Positions 34,048 through 43,706 are shown, counted from the stretch's first letter. The stretch is 64,000 nucleotides of DNA from ATX-6F1 sp943369485 (GCA_943369485.1 CALRNH020000014.1:30763-94762), one strand, 5' to 3'. Made by a program: numbers and translations. Notes: a model not told the origin generated them from the letters alone.

Positions 34048-35190
34048 TTGACCCGCCCGGCTGACGGGGCCGCCTTCGCCTTCGAGATCACGGCCCGTTG
34101 CCCCCGCACCCGGGCCCGCACCGGCCGCTTTCATACCCCCCATGGCGTGGTGGGAACGCCCCGTTTCATGCCGGTCGGCACCGCCGCCACGGTGAAGGGC
34201 GTGACCGCCTCCCAGCTGGCCGCCACCGGCGCCCAGATGGTGCTGGCGAACACCTATCACCTGCACCTGCAGCCGGGCGAACAGGTGGTGGAAGAGGCCG
34301 GAGGGCTGCACCGCTTCATGGGCTGGGAGGGCCCGTTGCTGACCGATTCAGGCGGCTTCCAGGTGTTCAGCCTCGGGGCGATCAACCGCATCGACGACCA
34401 CGGCGTGGTGTTTCGCTCTCCCCGGGACGGGGCGCGGATCACGCTCACACCTGAGCGCTCGATGGAGATCCAGATGGCCCTGGGCGCCGATGTGGCGATG
34501 GCCTTCGACCAGTGCCCCCCCTATCCGGCCAGCGAAAACGACGTGGCCGAGGCCTGCGGACGCACCCAGCGCTGGCTGGAGCGCTGCTGCGCCGTGCACA
34601 GCCGCGGCGACCAGGCCCTGTTCGGCATCGTGCAAGGGGGCGTCTACTCACATCTGCGCGAACACTCCCTGCGGGAGGTGGCGTCCTTCGATCTGCCGGG
34701 CCTCGCCATCGGTGGGGTGAGCGTGGGCGAACCGGTGGAGGAGATGCACCGCATCGTGCGCCAACTGGGCCCCCTGCTGCCGGAGCGCAAACCCCACTAC
34801 CTCATGGGGGTGGGCAGCCTGCGGGAGATGGCGATCGCCGTCGCCCAGGGCATCGACCTGTTCGACTGCGTGCTGCCCACCCGCCTCGGGCGCCACGGCA
34901 CGGCCCTGGTGGGGGGCGAGCGCTTCAACCTGCGCAATGCACGCTTCCGCCACGACCACACTCCCCTCGATCCGAGCTGCCCCTGTGCGGCCTGCCGCGG
35001 CCACAGCCGCGCCTACCTGCACCACTTGGTGCGCAGCCAGGAAATGCTGGGGCGCACCCTGCTCAGCCTGCACAACCTCACTCACCTGATCCGCTTCACC
35101 GACGCCATGGCGCGGGCGATCGCCGAGGGGATCTTTTCGGAGGATTTCGCTCCCTGGGAACCGGCCTCGAGGGCCGCACACACGTGGTAG
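34048..35190 (+). CDS. tgt: tRNA-guanine transglycosylase
   Basis: Exchanges guanine-34 for preQ1 in queuosine tRNA modification. The general acid Asp100 is in LLTDSGGFQV, the nucleophile Asp272 in GIDLFDCVLPTRLGRHG, and zinc ligands lie in CPCAACRGHSRAYLHH. The 380-residue length is normal. The start is a TTG, supported by the conserved FAFEITARCP just after it. Followed by psbK after a 32-bp gap, as in other picocyanobacteria. Confidence 0.96.
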   Translation: MTRPADGAAFAFEITARCPRTRARTGRFHTPHGVVGTPRFMPVGTAATVKGVTASQLAATGAQMVLANTYHLHLQPGEQVVEEAGGLHRFMGWEGPLLTDSGGFQVFSLGAINRIDDHGVVFRSPRDGARITLTPERSMEIQMALGADVAMAFDQCPPYPASENDVAEACGRTQRWLERCCAVHSRGDQALFGIVQGGVYSHLREHSLREVASFDLPGLAIGGVSVGEPVEEMHRIVRQLGPLLPERKPHYLMGVGSLREMAIAVAQGIDLFDCVLPTRLGRHGTALVGGERFNLRNARFRHDHTPLDPSCPCAACRGHSRAYLHHLVRSQEMLGRTLLSLHNLTHLIRFTDAMARAIAEGIFSEDFAPWEPASRAAHTW

Positions 35191-35222
35191 CGTCCGGATT
35201 CAGACCTCGTTCACCTTCCGGG

Positions 35223-35366
35223 ATGGTCGCTTTCAATCTGCATCTGCTGGCCCAGCTACCTGAGGCCTATCAGGCCTTCGGTCCCCTGGTCGACATCCTG
35301 CCGATCATCCCCCTGTTTTTCCTGCTGCTGGCCTTCGTGTGGCAGGCCTCGGTGGGCTTCCGCTAA
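35223..35366 (+). CDS. psbK: Photosystem II protein PsbK
   Basis: A 47-residue precursor starting MVAFNLHLLAQLPEAYQAF and ending FVWQASVGFR. The short leader is normally cleaved before the LPEAYQAFGPLVDILPIIP segment, and the mature form has one membrane span. It stabilises PSII and binds near CP43. It lies directly downstream of tgt and may share its transcript. Confidence 0.97.
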   Translation: MVAFNLHLLAQLPEAYQAFGPLVDILPIIPLFFLLLAFVWQASVGFR

Positions 35367-35465
35367 TCCGACTTCCGTAAGCCGACTCCCGCCGGGCCCA
35401 TCGCCCCTGGCCTGCCAGGGCTTGGCAAGACCCTGGGTTCCAGTGAGTGCATCAACTGCCACCTT

Positions 35466-36206
35466 TCAGCCTCCTTTGAGTACGGCCCAGGCGAAGGCCG
35501 GCAACGAGAGCATCCGGCGCCAGCGGGTTGGTTCCTTCAGCAGCCGGTAGAGCCATTCGATATGGAGCGCTCCCATCCAGCTGGGGGCTCTTTTTTTGTG
35601 CCCTGACCAGACATCGAAGCTGCCGCCGACCCCCATCCACAGGCCGGGCTGGCCCTGATGCAGCCTCTGGATCCAGAGTTCCTGGCGGGGCACCCCAAGG
35701 GCCACCAGCACCAGGTCGGGCTGGGCCGCCAACAGCTCTCTCTCCAAGGCGGGCCAGGCTTCTTTGGGCTGGTAGCCATGGAGCGCAGAGATCAGTCGCA
35801 ATGACGGCCAGCGCTCCAGCAGCCGCCGCTTCAAGGCCGCCATCACCTCAGGGCTGGCCCCCACCAGGGCCACGGACCAGCCCACCTCAGCGGCATGGAC
35901 GAGCAGGTCGTGGGCCAGCTCAATGCCGGGGCTGCGCCGCACTCTGAACCCCTGGCGCCCCAGGGCCCAGACCACCCCCGCACCATCGGGAATCACCAAC
36001 TGGGCCGCCGCGATCGTCTGCCCCAGGGGGCGATCCGCCCGGGCGGCCATGGTCATCTCCGCATTCAGCGTCACCAGCTGGCCGCCACCGTGGGCGTGCA
36101 GGGCGATCGCCGCCGCTCGCACATCCGGGCAGACATCCACGGGCACCCCGAGCACATGGGCCCGCTCCCCCAGCTCAGGCACCCGCTCGGTCGTCATCGA
36201 TGCCAT
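35466..36206 (-). CDS. WecG/TagA/CpsF family glycosyltransferase
   Basis: A GT26-type enzyme that adds a sugar to a polyprenyl-linked intermediate. Visible blocks are LVTLNAEMTMAARAD, VIPDGAGVVWALG, LVALGVPRQELWI and GVGGSFDVWSGHKKRAP. ATG 36206 (246 residues) is chosen; ATG 36197 is equally possible, and the open frame to 36368 lies in the leader of the divergent gene. Together with the WecA-type transferase at 18-19 kb it suggests a lipid-linked surface glycan pathway. Confidence 0.9.
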   Translation of the reverse strand: MASMTTERVPELGERAHVLGVPVDVCPDVRAAAIALHAHGGGQLVTLNAEMTMAARADRPLGQTIAAAQLVIPDGAGVVWALGRQGFRVRRSPGIELAHDLLVHAAEVGWSVALVGASPEVMAALKRRLLERWPSLRLISALHGYQPKEAWPALERELLAAQPDLVLVALGVPRQELWIQRLHQGQPGLWMGVGGSFDVWSGHKKRAPSWMGALHIEWLYRLLKEPTRWRRMLSLPAFAWAVLKGG

Positions 36207-36285
36207 CAGGGCCAGGGCTGCGGGTGAGAATCTATGGCTGGATTGGCGCCCCTCCCCGCCGATGCCGCCGCACCCGCCACTCAGG

Positions 36286-39200
36286 ATGACCCTCTCCAGC
36301 GCCGACATCGCCAGTGGCATCAGCGGCAGCACCCTCCCTGCGGCCTGCGCCTCGGCCGAGCCGCCCACGGCCCCGAAGCAGCTGAGCGACGCCGAAGCAC
36401 GCCGAATCCTGGGCCAGCTGGATGACCAGATCGAGGCTGTGGTGTTGAGGCGTCAGCATCCGATCACCGGCCTGCTGCCCGCCAGCACGGCCCACACGGT
36501 TCATGGCAACTACGGCGACGCCTGGGTGCGTGACTGCGTCTACTCGATCCAGTGCGTCTGGGGGCTGGCCCTGGCGCACCGCCGCCTTGGTGAGGATTCC
36601 ACCCGGGTGTTCGAGCTGGAACAGCGGGTGATGCAGCTGATGCGCGGGCTGCTGAACGCGATGCTGCGCCAGGCACCGAAATTGGAGCGCTTCAAGCTCA
36701 GCCTGGCGCCCCTCGATGCCATCCACGCCAAGTTCGACACCGCCACGGGCAATCCGGTGGTGGCCGACGACGGCTGGGGGCATCTGCAGCTGGATGCGAC
36801 TGGGCTGTTTCTGCTGCAGATCGCCCAGCTGACCCGTGCCGGCCTGGTGGTGGTGCAGACCAGCCACGAGCGCGATTTTCTTCAAAACCTCGTCTACTAC
36901 GTGGCCCGGGCCTACCGGGTGGCGGATTACGGCATCTGGGAGCGGGGCGACAAGGGCAACCACGGCCTGCCCGAACGCAACGCCAGCTCGATCGGCCTGG
37001 TCAAGGCGGCCCTGGAGTCCCTCGACGGCCTCGATCTCTACGGGCCCCATGGCGACGGCCGCAGCAAGTTGCACATTCCCCATGATGCGATCGTGCGCCT
37101 GCGCCGCGCCCTCCAGGGGTTGCTGCCGCGCGAATCGGCCAGCAAGGAGGTAGACAGCGCCTGCCTGTCGGTGATCGGCTACCCGGCCTGGGCGGTGGAG
37201 GACCCGCGCCTGATTCAACGCACGCGCACCAAGATCCGTGAGGTTCTGGGAGGGGCCTACGGCTACAAACGCTTCCCCCGCGACGGCCACCAGACGGTGG
37301 TGGAAGACCACGCCCGGCTCCACTACGAACGGGAGGAACTGGCGGCCTTCACGGCGATCGAGTGCGAATGGCCCCTGTTCTTCGCCTACGAGCTGGTCAC
37401 GGCCTGCTGCGAGGAACGCTGGCAGGAAGCCTGGCAGTGGCGCCAGCGCCTCGAGGCCGTCAGCGTGGTGGTGGAGGGGGTGCCGCTGCTGCCGGAGCTT
37501 TACCTGGTGCCGAAAGCGGCGATCGAGGTCGAGCGGGCCAGGCCCGGCAGCCAGCCGCGGGTGGCCAACCCCAATGTGCCCCTGCTGTGGACCCAGAGCC
37601 TCACCTGGCTTGGTGATCTGATGCTCAACGGGCTGCTGCTTCCAGCCGATCTCGACCCCTGCGGCCGCCGTCATGGCCGGGCCCTAGGCGCCGAGAAGGT
37701 GCTCGTGGGTCTGGTGCCAGCCAACGCGTCCATCGCCGCGAGCCTCAGCGAAGCAGGCCTCTCGATCACCGAGCCCACGGGCGCCGACGGAGCGGGCACC
37801 CTGCGGGTGGCCAGTTCGAAGGAGCTCTCCGAGCGCATGGCCAATGTGGGCCGTAATCCCCGACTGGGGTTGAGCGGCCACCCGCCCGTGCGCATGGAGG
37901 CCATGGCCACTGGGCGGCTTTACAAGCACGGCGACCAGACCCTGGCCTTTCTGCCGGCGGTGCTGGAGGAAGGCACCTTTTACCTGGCCGATGACCCGGA
38001 GCAGCTCGCCGACACCGTCGGCAGCGAGCTGCGTCACTTGCAACGCCACTGGCGCGGCGGCGGCGTGCCGCTGCTGCTGATCCCGGTCGCCGAAGGGCCG
38101 TACCAGCGCAACCCCGAAGCCTTCCTGCGTCTCGGGGAGAGCCTCCGCAGTGGCCTGCACGAATCGGTTCCCGTGCAGCTGGCCAGCCTCGAGGCGGTGC
38201 TGGATCAGTTGGGCTGTGTGCCCTTGCCGCCCGAGGCGCGACCGGAATCTGCGCCGGTCGAGGATGTCGATCCGCTGCTGCGGGCCAGCACCAGCCGGCA
38301 GCCGCTCACCGCCAGGCAGGAACTGGAGCTCGAACTGGAGGCGGTCGCCGTGGCCGAACTGGCCCAGCGACTGTGGCAGAGCACGTCACTGCCTGAACAG
38401 GCGGAACTGCTCGAGCAACTGGTGCGCCGGCTGGGGCCTAATGCCATCCTGCAGGGCCCCTCAAGCCGGGGTCCGGTGAAGCTGCTGGCCCTCGTGGAGA
38501 GGATCTACCACCGGGCCCTGGCCGAGGCCGACTGGAGCGTGGTGCGGCGCTGCGCTGGCGTGATGGGGTTGGTTCATCCCCAGTTGGAGGACGCCCTCAC
38601 CGATCTGCTGGTGCGCCAGAAGCAGGTGGTCGTGGGGCGCAACTACACCCACGACTCTCTGATCAGCCAACCCCAGGGCAGCCTGGCGATCGCGGCGATG
38701 ATCGAGCGCTTCAGCGGCGAGGACGGCCGTGAACGGATGCTCCAGCAGGAACTGCTGCTGGCCCTCGATGGCCTGGCCAGGCTGGAGCCGGCTCTGCTCA
38801 GCGGCAGCCTCACCCTGCAGCTGGGTCAGCTGCTGCTGCTGCTCACGGGCGAACTGGCCAACGAGCGCGACCTGGCCGCCGATGACGCCTTCGAAGCCCT
38901 CTGCGGCCTGCCGCCCCACGCGATCCGGCGCCGGCTGCGGGCGGTGCTGGCCGACGCAGACCACGCCAAGGCGGCTCTGCGACGTAAGGAACAGCTCCAC
39001 GTCAGCGGGCGGGTGCGCTGGGAGGTGCCTGACCCCCTGGAGGATCTGCCCAGCGGCGGCAACTGGCTGCAGCACCGGCAGCGGCTCGGGGCGTTGCAGC
39101 GGGTCCCCGGCGAGTTCTACGCCGGCATCTGGAACCTGCTGCACCACTGCAAGGGGGTGGTGATCGGCGACAAGCTGGAACGGCGCAACCGCCTGGATTG

Positions 39201-39552
39201 CGATCTGCTCTCGGAGATGACAGCCGGGGAACGCAACTTCGCCTCCCTTGTGGAGCATCTGCTCAGCAAGATCGAGGCCCCCGAGTACCGGCAGCTCTGC
39301 ACCGAAACACTGCTCTCGCTGATCGCCTTCATCGAGGCCAACCCCGAGCTGCAGTTCGCCGATCACCTGGCGTTGGATGTGGTGATCGGCCACGCCGTGC
39401 GGGTGGCCTGGCAACAGAAGCACACCTACCAGAACGCCTCCAGCTATCCGCTGCACAAAGCCGAAGCCTGGGAGCATTTCTATGTATCCTCCCCGGCGGA
39501 TTGCCGGCGTTGGCAGATCCTGGCCCTGAAGGAACTCACCCAGTTGAGCTGA
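36286..39552 (+). CDS. GH15 / phosphorylase-kinase-alpha-like protein
   Basis: A very large soluble protein of 1088 residues. The N-terminal half has the glucoamylase-like (alpha/alpha)6-barrel seen in phosphorylase kinase regulatory subunits: HPITGLLPAS, HGNYGDAWVRDCVYSIQ, NHGLPERNASSIGLVKAAL and YKRFPRDGHQTVVED. The C-terminal half (after about 690) is Leu/Glu-rich and helical. Bacterial GH15 homologues act on alpha-glucans or bind them, but the activity here is unknown. The open frame reaches back to 35923 across the antisense glycosyltransferase; ATG 36286 or 36262 is more likely. Confidence 0.83.
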   Translation: MTLSSADIASGISGSTLPAACASAEPPTAPKQLSDAEARRILGQLDDQIEAVVLRRQHPITGLLPASTAHTVHGNYGDAWVRDCVYSIQCVWGLALAHRRLGEDSTRVFELEQRVMQLMRGLLNAMLRQAPKLERFKLSLAPLDAIHAKFDTATGNPVVADDGWGHLQLDATGLFLLQIAQLTRAGLVVVQTSHERDFLQNLVYYVARAYRVADYGIWERGDKGNHGLPERNASSIGLVKAALESLDGLDLYGPHGDGRSKLHIPHDAIVRLRRALQGLLPRESASKEVDSACLSVIGYPAWAVEDPRLIQRTRTKIREVLGGAYGYKRFPRDGHQTVVEDHARLHYEREELAAFTAIECEWPLFFAYELVTACCEERWQEAWQWRQRLEAVSVVVEGVPLLPELYLVPKAAIEVERARPGSQPRVANPNVPLLWTQSLTWLGDLMLNGLLLPADLDPCGRRHGRALGAEKVLVGLVPANASIAASLSEAGLSITEPTGADGAGTLRVASSKELSERMANVGRNPRLGLSGHPPVRMEAMATGRLYKHGDQTLAFLPAVLEEGTFYLADDPEQLADTVGSELRHLQRHWRGGGVPLLLIPVAEGPYQRNPEAFLRLGESLRSGLHESVPVQLASLEAVLDQLGCVPLPPEARPESAPVEDVDPLLRASTSRQPLTARQELELELEAVAVAELAQRLWQSTSLPEQAELLEQLVRRLGPNAILQGPSSRGPVKLLALVERIYHRALAEADWSVVRRCAGVMGLVHPQLEDALTDLLVRQKQVVVGRNYTHDSLISQPQGSLAIAAMIERFSGEDGRERMLQQELLLALDGLARLEPALLSGSLTLQLGQLLLLLTGELANERDLAADDAFEALCGLPPHAIRRRLRAVLADADHAKAALRRKEQLHVSGRVRWEVPDPLEDLPSGGNWLQHRQRLGALQRVPGEFYAGIWNLLHHCKGVVIGDKLERRNRLDCDLLSEMTAGERNFASLVEHLLSKIEAPEYRQLCTETLLSLIAFIEANPELQFADHLALDVVIGHAVRVAWQQKHTYQNASSYPLHKAEAWEHFYVSSPADCRRWQILALKELTQLS

Positions 39553-39600
39553 GGGCTCGTCTGGAGGCGCTTCCAGCATGGAGGCATCGGATCGGTGGCC

Positions 39601-40620
39601 TCAGATCGGATGCTTCAGGGCCATGCACTGGGCGGGATGCTCCACCGCCTGCTCGATCAGGTCGGCCAGCTGCAGGGCCCTGGAGGCCTGCAGCCCATCC
39701 ACCGCCGGGGTTTCGCGGCCACGGACGCACTGGAGGAAGTGCTCCAGTTCGGCGTAGAGGGGCTCGATCGATGTGGTGATCACCTCTTCGATGAAGCCAT
39801 CGTTGCGGTAGAGGAGTTCGCCGTGGTCGGCGGAAATCGACTGGCGGGCCCGCCGGTGGATGCGCAGGCTGCGGTTGAGGAAATCCGTTTCCACCAGGCT
39901 TTCCCGGCAGTGGGCGCTGAGGCTGCGGATTTTGCGGTGGGCCATCTTGCTGGCCGTGAGGCTCGCCACCACCCCGTTGGCAAAACCCAAGGTGGCGTTG
40001 ACGTAATCAATCGGTCCTTCGGCGCTGCAGCCGCCGGCGGCCGCCAGGCGCACCACCGGGGCCCCGGCCAGCTCCAACACCAAATCGATGTCGTGGATCA
40101 TCAGGTCGAGAACCACCGACACATCATTCGCCCGGTCGGGGTTGGGGCTGTGGCGGCGGGCCTCCAGCACCACCACATCCTCATTGGCCACCACCTTGAG
40201 CAGCTCTCGGAAGGCGGGATTGAATCTCTCGATGTGGCCCACCTGAAGCAGCCGGCCAGAGGCCTCGGCCGCCTGGATCAACTCAGCGGCCTCCTCCTGG
40301 CTTGCGGCAATCGGCTTTTCGATCAGCACATGCACCCCCGCCTTGAGGCAGGCCATGCCCACCCCGTGGTGCAGCAGGGTCGGCACGGCAATGCAGACCG
40401 CCTCCACCTGGCCGAGAAGCTCTTGATAATCGGCAACCCAGCGGCATTCGAACTGGTCCACCGCCAGCTGGCCCCGTTCGGCGTCGGGGTCGGCCACCGC
40501 CACCAGCTCGGCGTCACGCAGCAGGCTGAGCACCCGGGCATGGTGCCAGCCCATGTTCCCGATACCGATGACGCCCACTTTCACCGGGGTCATGGCATCG
40601 GTCATTGCGTCACTGTCCAC
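39601..40620 (-). CDS. Gfo/Idh/MocA family NAD(P)-dependent oxidoreductase
   Basis: A sugar dehydrogenase-like protein of 339 residues. The N-terminal Rossmann motif VGVIGIGNMGWHHARVL and the EKPIA motif (VLIEKPIAASQEEA, with the conserved Lys) define the family. The C-terminal alpha/beta domain contains GHIERFNPAF and MIHDIDLVLEL, where Asp and His are catalytic candidates. Substrate is not determined; UDP-sugar dehydrogenation is one possibility, given nearby glycan genes. Confidence 0.9.
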   Translation of the reverse strand: MDSDAMTDAMTPVKVGVIGIGNMGWHHARVLSLLRDAELVAVADPDAERGQLAVDQFECRWVADYQELLGQVEAVCIAVPTLLHHGVGMACLKAGVHVLIEKPIAASQEEAAELIQAAEASGRLLQVGHIERFNPAFRELLKVVANEDVVVLEARRHSPNPDRANDVSVVLDLMIHDIDLVLELAGAPVVRLAAAGGCSAEGPIDYVNATLGFANGVVASLTASKMAHRKIRSLSAHCRESLVETDFLNRSLRIHRRARQSISADHGELLYRNDGFIEEVITTSIEPLYAELEHFLQCVRGRETPAVDGLQASRALQLADLIEQAVEHPAQCMALKHPI

Positions 40621-40649
40621 CGGACACCCAGTGAAGGAATTATCAACGA

Positions 40650-41975
40650 TCAGCTTCCCTCCCGAACCGATCGTTCACTGGAGCGGTCCAGGGGGCGTGC
40701 ATCGGGTTGGTCGTCGCTGGGGCGCCGGACGATCTGCACCCGGTCAATGCGGGGGCCATCCATGGCCACGATCTCGAAAGCATGGCCCTGCCAGCGCAAG
40801 CTTTCGCCGGCGGCCGGGATGTGCTGAAGGCGCTCCAGCAGAAAGCCCGCCAGGGTGTGGTGGCCATCAGCCTCGGGCAGGTGCAGCCCCAGCTGACGGT
40901 TGAGTTCAAAAATCTCCAGGTCGCCCGCCACCAGCCAGGTGTCGTCCTGGAGCTGCTGCAGGTCATTCTGGTCCGCTTGCGGGTCCTCCTCCTCCCCGAC
41001 AATCTCGCTGGTGAGGTCGGCCACGGTCACCAGACCTTCGGTGCCGCCATGCTCATCGACCACCACCAGCAGGGGCTGGCCGCCGCGGATCACCGGCAGC
41101 AGCTCCGCCAGGGGGGTGATCTCCTGCACCCGCAGCACCGGGGTGACGTAGGGGGCCAGGGGGGTGTCGCCCTGGAGTTCACCCCGGGCCATCGGCTCCG
41201 CCAGACGGCGCAGGTCCAGCAGGCCACGCACATCATCGAGGGACTGGCCGATCACCGGGAAACGGGCGTGGTGGGTGGCATGGACCACCTCCATCATCTG
41301 GGCGAAGCGCACCTCGATCGGCAGGGTGACCATGCCGGAGCGCGGCACCATCACTTCGCGCACCGGAGTATCCCGCAGGGAGAAGAGTCCTTCGAGGATG
41401 TTGCGCTCGTCGGGCATCAAGCCGGTGACACTGTTCGATTCGATCAGTGTCTCCAGTTCGCCCGCTGAGAGGGCCGGCACCAGCTGGTCCCAGTTGCGGG
41501 GTAGCCCCAGCAGGTGCAGCAGCCCATCGCCGAGGCGCTCCAGCACGCTCAACAGCGGTGCCAGGGTGCGGGTGGTGGATTCCAGCAGGGGCGCCAGGCG
41601 CAGGGCCGAGGACTCCGGCCTGTGCAGCACCCAGGCCTTGGGCAACAGCCCCCCCACCAGGGTGGCCAGCACCACCAGCGCGACGAACACCAGCAGATCG
41701 ATCCAGGGCCGGGTGACGGTGGGGTCCAACCGCACCGCCACGCCGCGGCCAGCCCAACCCAGGGCCACCAGGGCAAGGGCCGCCCCCAACTGGGTGGCCA
41801 CCAGGGCCCGGCGCAAGCGCTTCTGCAGCCTTGCCACCGCCTCTGCCCCGGGGCGGCCGTCGGCCTGCAACAGCTTCACCCGGCTGGGCCGCAACCTGAT
41901 CAGGGCGAATTCCCCGGCGGCGAAGAAGGCCAGCAGCACCAGAAGACCGGCCAGGGCGAGGTAGCGCATGGGCAA
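40650..41975 (-). CDS. CNNM/CorC (hemolysin-like) transporter family protein
   Basis: The N-terminal DUF21 membrane domain has about four spans (residues 1-140, starting with the helix LALAGLLVLLAFFAAGEFALI). A tandem CBS pair follows (about 190-330, with VREVMVPRSGMVTLPIE and PLLVVVDEHGGTEGLVTVADL), then a C-terminal CorC_HlyC domain (DTWLVAGDLEIFELNRQLGL). Proteins of this type export Mg or Co ions. The 441-residue length is typical. Metal specificity is unknown. Confidence 0.92.
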   Translation of the reverse strand: MPMRYLALAGLLVLLAFFAAGEFALIRLRPSRVKLLQADGRPGAEAVARLQKRLRRALVATQLGAALALVALGWAGRGVAVRLDPTVTRPWIDLLVFVALVVLATLVGGLLPKAWVLHRPESSALRLAPLLESTTRTLAPLLSVLERLGDGLLHLLGLPRNWDQLVPALSAGELETLIESNSVTGLMPDERNILEGLFSLRDTPVREVMVPRSGMVTLPIEVRFAQMMEVVHATHHARFPVIGQSLDDVRGLLDLRRLAEPMARGELQGDTPLAPYVTPVLRVQEITPLAELLPVIRGGQPLLVVVDEHGGTEGLVTVADLTSEIVGEEEDPQADQNDLQQLQDDTWLVAGDLEIFELNRQLGLHLPEADGHHTLAGFLLERLQHIPAAGESLRWQGHAFEIVAMDGPRIDRVQIVRRPSDDQPDARPLDRSSERSVREGS

Positions 41976-42359
41976 CAGCAGGAGCCCGATGAACGGGCGA
42001 TTCAGGCGAATCCGGTCGACGCGACCCTAGGGACAGAGAAGGAACCCTGCCCGGAGTGCTGGTCGCCTGCCGAGCCGGGGCAGGCCGCCGTGCCCGCGAC
42101 CGCATCCCCCCAAGCAGGGGACAGCCCCTCCCCCTGGACCGCCGCAACAGGACAGCCCAGGCCGGACAGCCTTGGCGGGCCCCACCGCCAGGTCCTCCCG
42201 ATTTTGCGGAGGCAGGCCGACGGCGATCAGCTCCCAGCTGGTCAGAGGTTCAAGGGGTGGGGCATCCGCGGCTGGATCAGCTCCTGGTGCTGTTGTGGGT
42301 TCAGAAAGGGGATCGAGGGCCAGCAGGGCTCCCCTAACGTCCAGGGGCAGGGCCATGAA
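41976..42359. other. Gene-poor stretch downstream of a decayed gene
   Basis: No intact gene is convincing. A minus-strand frame (42027-42356) encodes ALDPLSEPTT and then LTSWELIAVGLPPQNREDL, which looks like the C-terminal continuation of the broken gene just upstream, then degenerates into Gly/Cys/Arg-rich sequence. I treat it as noncoding or decayed DNA upstream of the CNNM gene. Confidence 0.4.
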
Positions 42360-42950
42360 CGCCCCAGGCGCAGGGGGGGTTCGGCGAAGAGCAACAACTC
42401 ACCCTCACCGTGACGCTTCTCTCCCTGGCTGCTCAGCCCGGTGAGTGATGCCGATCCGCGCTTGGGTTCCAGCCCCTGGCCCGGCCGGCTCTGTCAGGGA
42501 TCCAGCAACTCCGCCGTCCACTGCAGCAGGGCCCTGGCGGGATCGAAACGCTGCAAATGTGAGGCCGAAGGGCGCTGTGGGGGACTTCGCTGGTGATCGA
42601 GAATTCGGCGGGGGTACGCGCCAGACCCTTCCCATCGATCCAGGCCGGCAAAGGGGCGTAGGCGCTGCTCGCGTGGGCCAGCGGATCTATGGCCCAATCA
42701 AGCTTGCGCCGAAGCCCCCCTCGGATCGAGCGCCACCAGTGGCCCCTGGGACGAACCGCCGAACAGCCACAACTGGCCAGTGATCTGATCGAAGCTGGTG
42801 GCCGAGATGCACCCCAGGCGGGCCGGAGCCTGCGTTACCAGGCAACTCCAACGGGGCCTGAAGGGCCAGCCCACCTGCAGAGGACAGGGAAGCTACAGCT
42901 CCATCATCGATGGGCTCGGAAGGGGGAGTGCTGGCCGCCCACACCCACTT
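42360..42950 (-). pseudogene. Probable frame-broken gene, unidentified
   Basis: On the minus strand, protein-like segments follow each other in changing frames: ARLGCISATSFDQITGQLWL and SSQGPLVALDPRG; then RRKLDWAIDPLAHASSAYAP, WIDGKGLARTPAEFSITSEV; then LQRFDPARALLQWTAELLDP and a stop; then GEGELLLFAEPP. One shift lies in a G6 run near 42716-42722 and another in a C7 run near 42376. Removing or adding single bases joins the segments. Either a real pseudogene or homopolymer sequencing errors. I cannot name the family. Confidence 0.4.
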
Positions 42951-42962
42951 GAGCAAAGGGGA

Positions 42963-43035
42963 TGGGGGTCCCGGGGATCGAACCCGGCTCGGGCGAATTA
43001 TGAGTTCGCTGCATTCACCAGATTGCTAGACCCCC
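42963..43035 (-). tRNA. tRNA-Met (anticodon CAT)
   Basis: On the minus strand a 73-nt cloverleaf: acceptor GGGGGTC paired with GACCCCC and discriminator A, anticodon loop CTCATAA in the 5-bp GCGAA/TTCGC stem, and T-arm CCGGGTTCGATCCCCGG. It lacks the GC-rich GGG/CCC anticodon stem of initiators, so it is an elongator-type Met; an Ile-CAU with lysidine is the alternative. CCA not encoded. Confidence 0.93.
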
Positions 43036-43046
43036 CCGCTGCGGTC

Positions 43047-43637
43047 TTACCAGAGACCGCGCACGGGTGTGTAGGTGGTGAGCGGCTGGCGCGGGGCGGG
43101 GAAGGACTGCACTGACATCCCGCAGGCAGCCTGAGGCAGACCGGAGCAGAAGCCGTTACCCACATCGGCGGTGCGCCAGGGGATCGGGCTGCTCTGCTCC
43201 TCCAGCAGGGCTTGGTACGTGTTCTGCAGGGCCGAGCCATCCCAGACGATCGTCTGATCTGGGAAACCGAACCCCATGAATTTGTTCCCATCACGCCCAC
43301 CGATTGCGATACCCAGGGTGTCGGTGATCTGATTGCGAAGGCTCACCCCCTGGGCGAAGGGAACGGTGTAGCTGTAGAAGCGGCGCTCCACCAGTTCAGA
43401 GGTGGTCTGCACGACGCCGCAGCGGGTCACCTCCACGGTCCCGGCGGGGAAGGACCCGTTGACCCCGCCCCCAGGAAGCGGCGCTTCGATCGTGGTGCTG
43501 CAAACCACCGGGCCGGCCTGGGCCGCAGGTGGCATCAGCAGCCCAGTGGCCACGAGTGAGGGACCGAGGCCCAGAAAGGCGCTCCAAACGAGCCCCCCAA
43601 CGGGGCTCAGGTGGGCATGACGAGGCGCGCGGGCCAT
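43047..43637 (-). CDS. Exported hypothetical protein
   Basis: A 196-residue protein with a basic N-terminus and a hydrophobic core (LVWSAFLGLGPSLVATGLLM), then a probable signal cleavage after AAQA. The mature part is beta-rich with five cysteines (VVCSTT, VTRCGVV, GFCSGLPQAACGM) and reads like a soluble periplasmic domain. I do not recognise a family. It lies between tRNA-Met and divergent pyrE, with 69 bp to the pyrE start. Function unknown. Confidence 0.72.
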   Translation of the reverse strand: MARAPRHAHLSPVGGLVWSAFLGLGPSLVATGLLMPPAAQAGPVVCSTTIEAPLPGGGVNGSFPAGTVEVTRCGVVQTTSELVERRFYSYTVPFAQGVSLRNQITDTLGIAIGGRDGNKFMGFGFPDQTIVWDGSALQNTYQALLEEQSSPIPWRTADVGNGFCSGLPQAACGMSVQSFPAPRQPLTTYTPVRGLW

Positions 43638-43706
43638 GGAGACACTCCTGGATCTAGGCGCAAACTAGACAACTTGACCGCGCTGTGCCAGGTCCTGTTA
43701 CCGCCC

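Noticed and set aside
35367..35465. Terminator after psbK
   Set aside because: A CCCTGG/CCAGGG stem is present near 35405-35420 but no T-run follows it, so a rho-independent terminator cannot be claimed.
36232..37674. 480-residue minus-strand open frame
   Set aside because: Antisense to the GH15-like protein gene; no domain and skewed composition.
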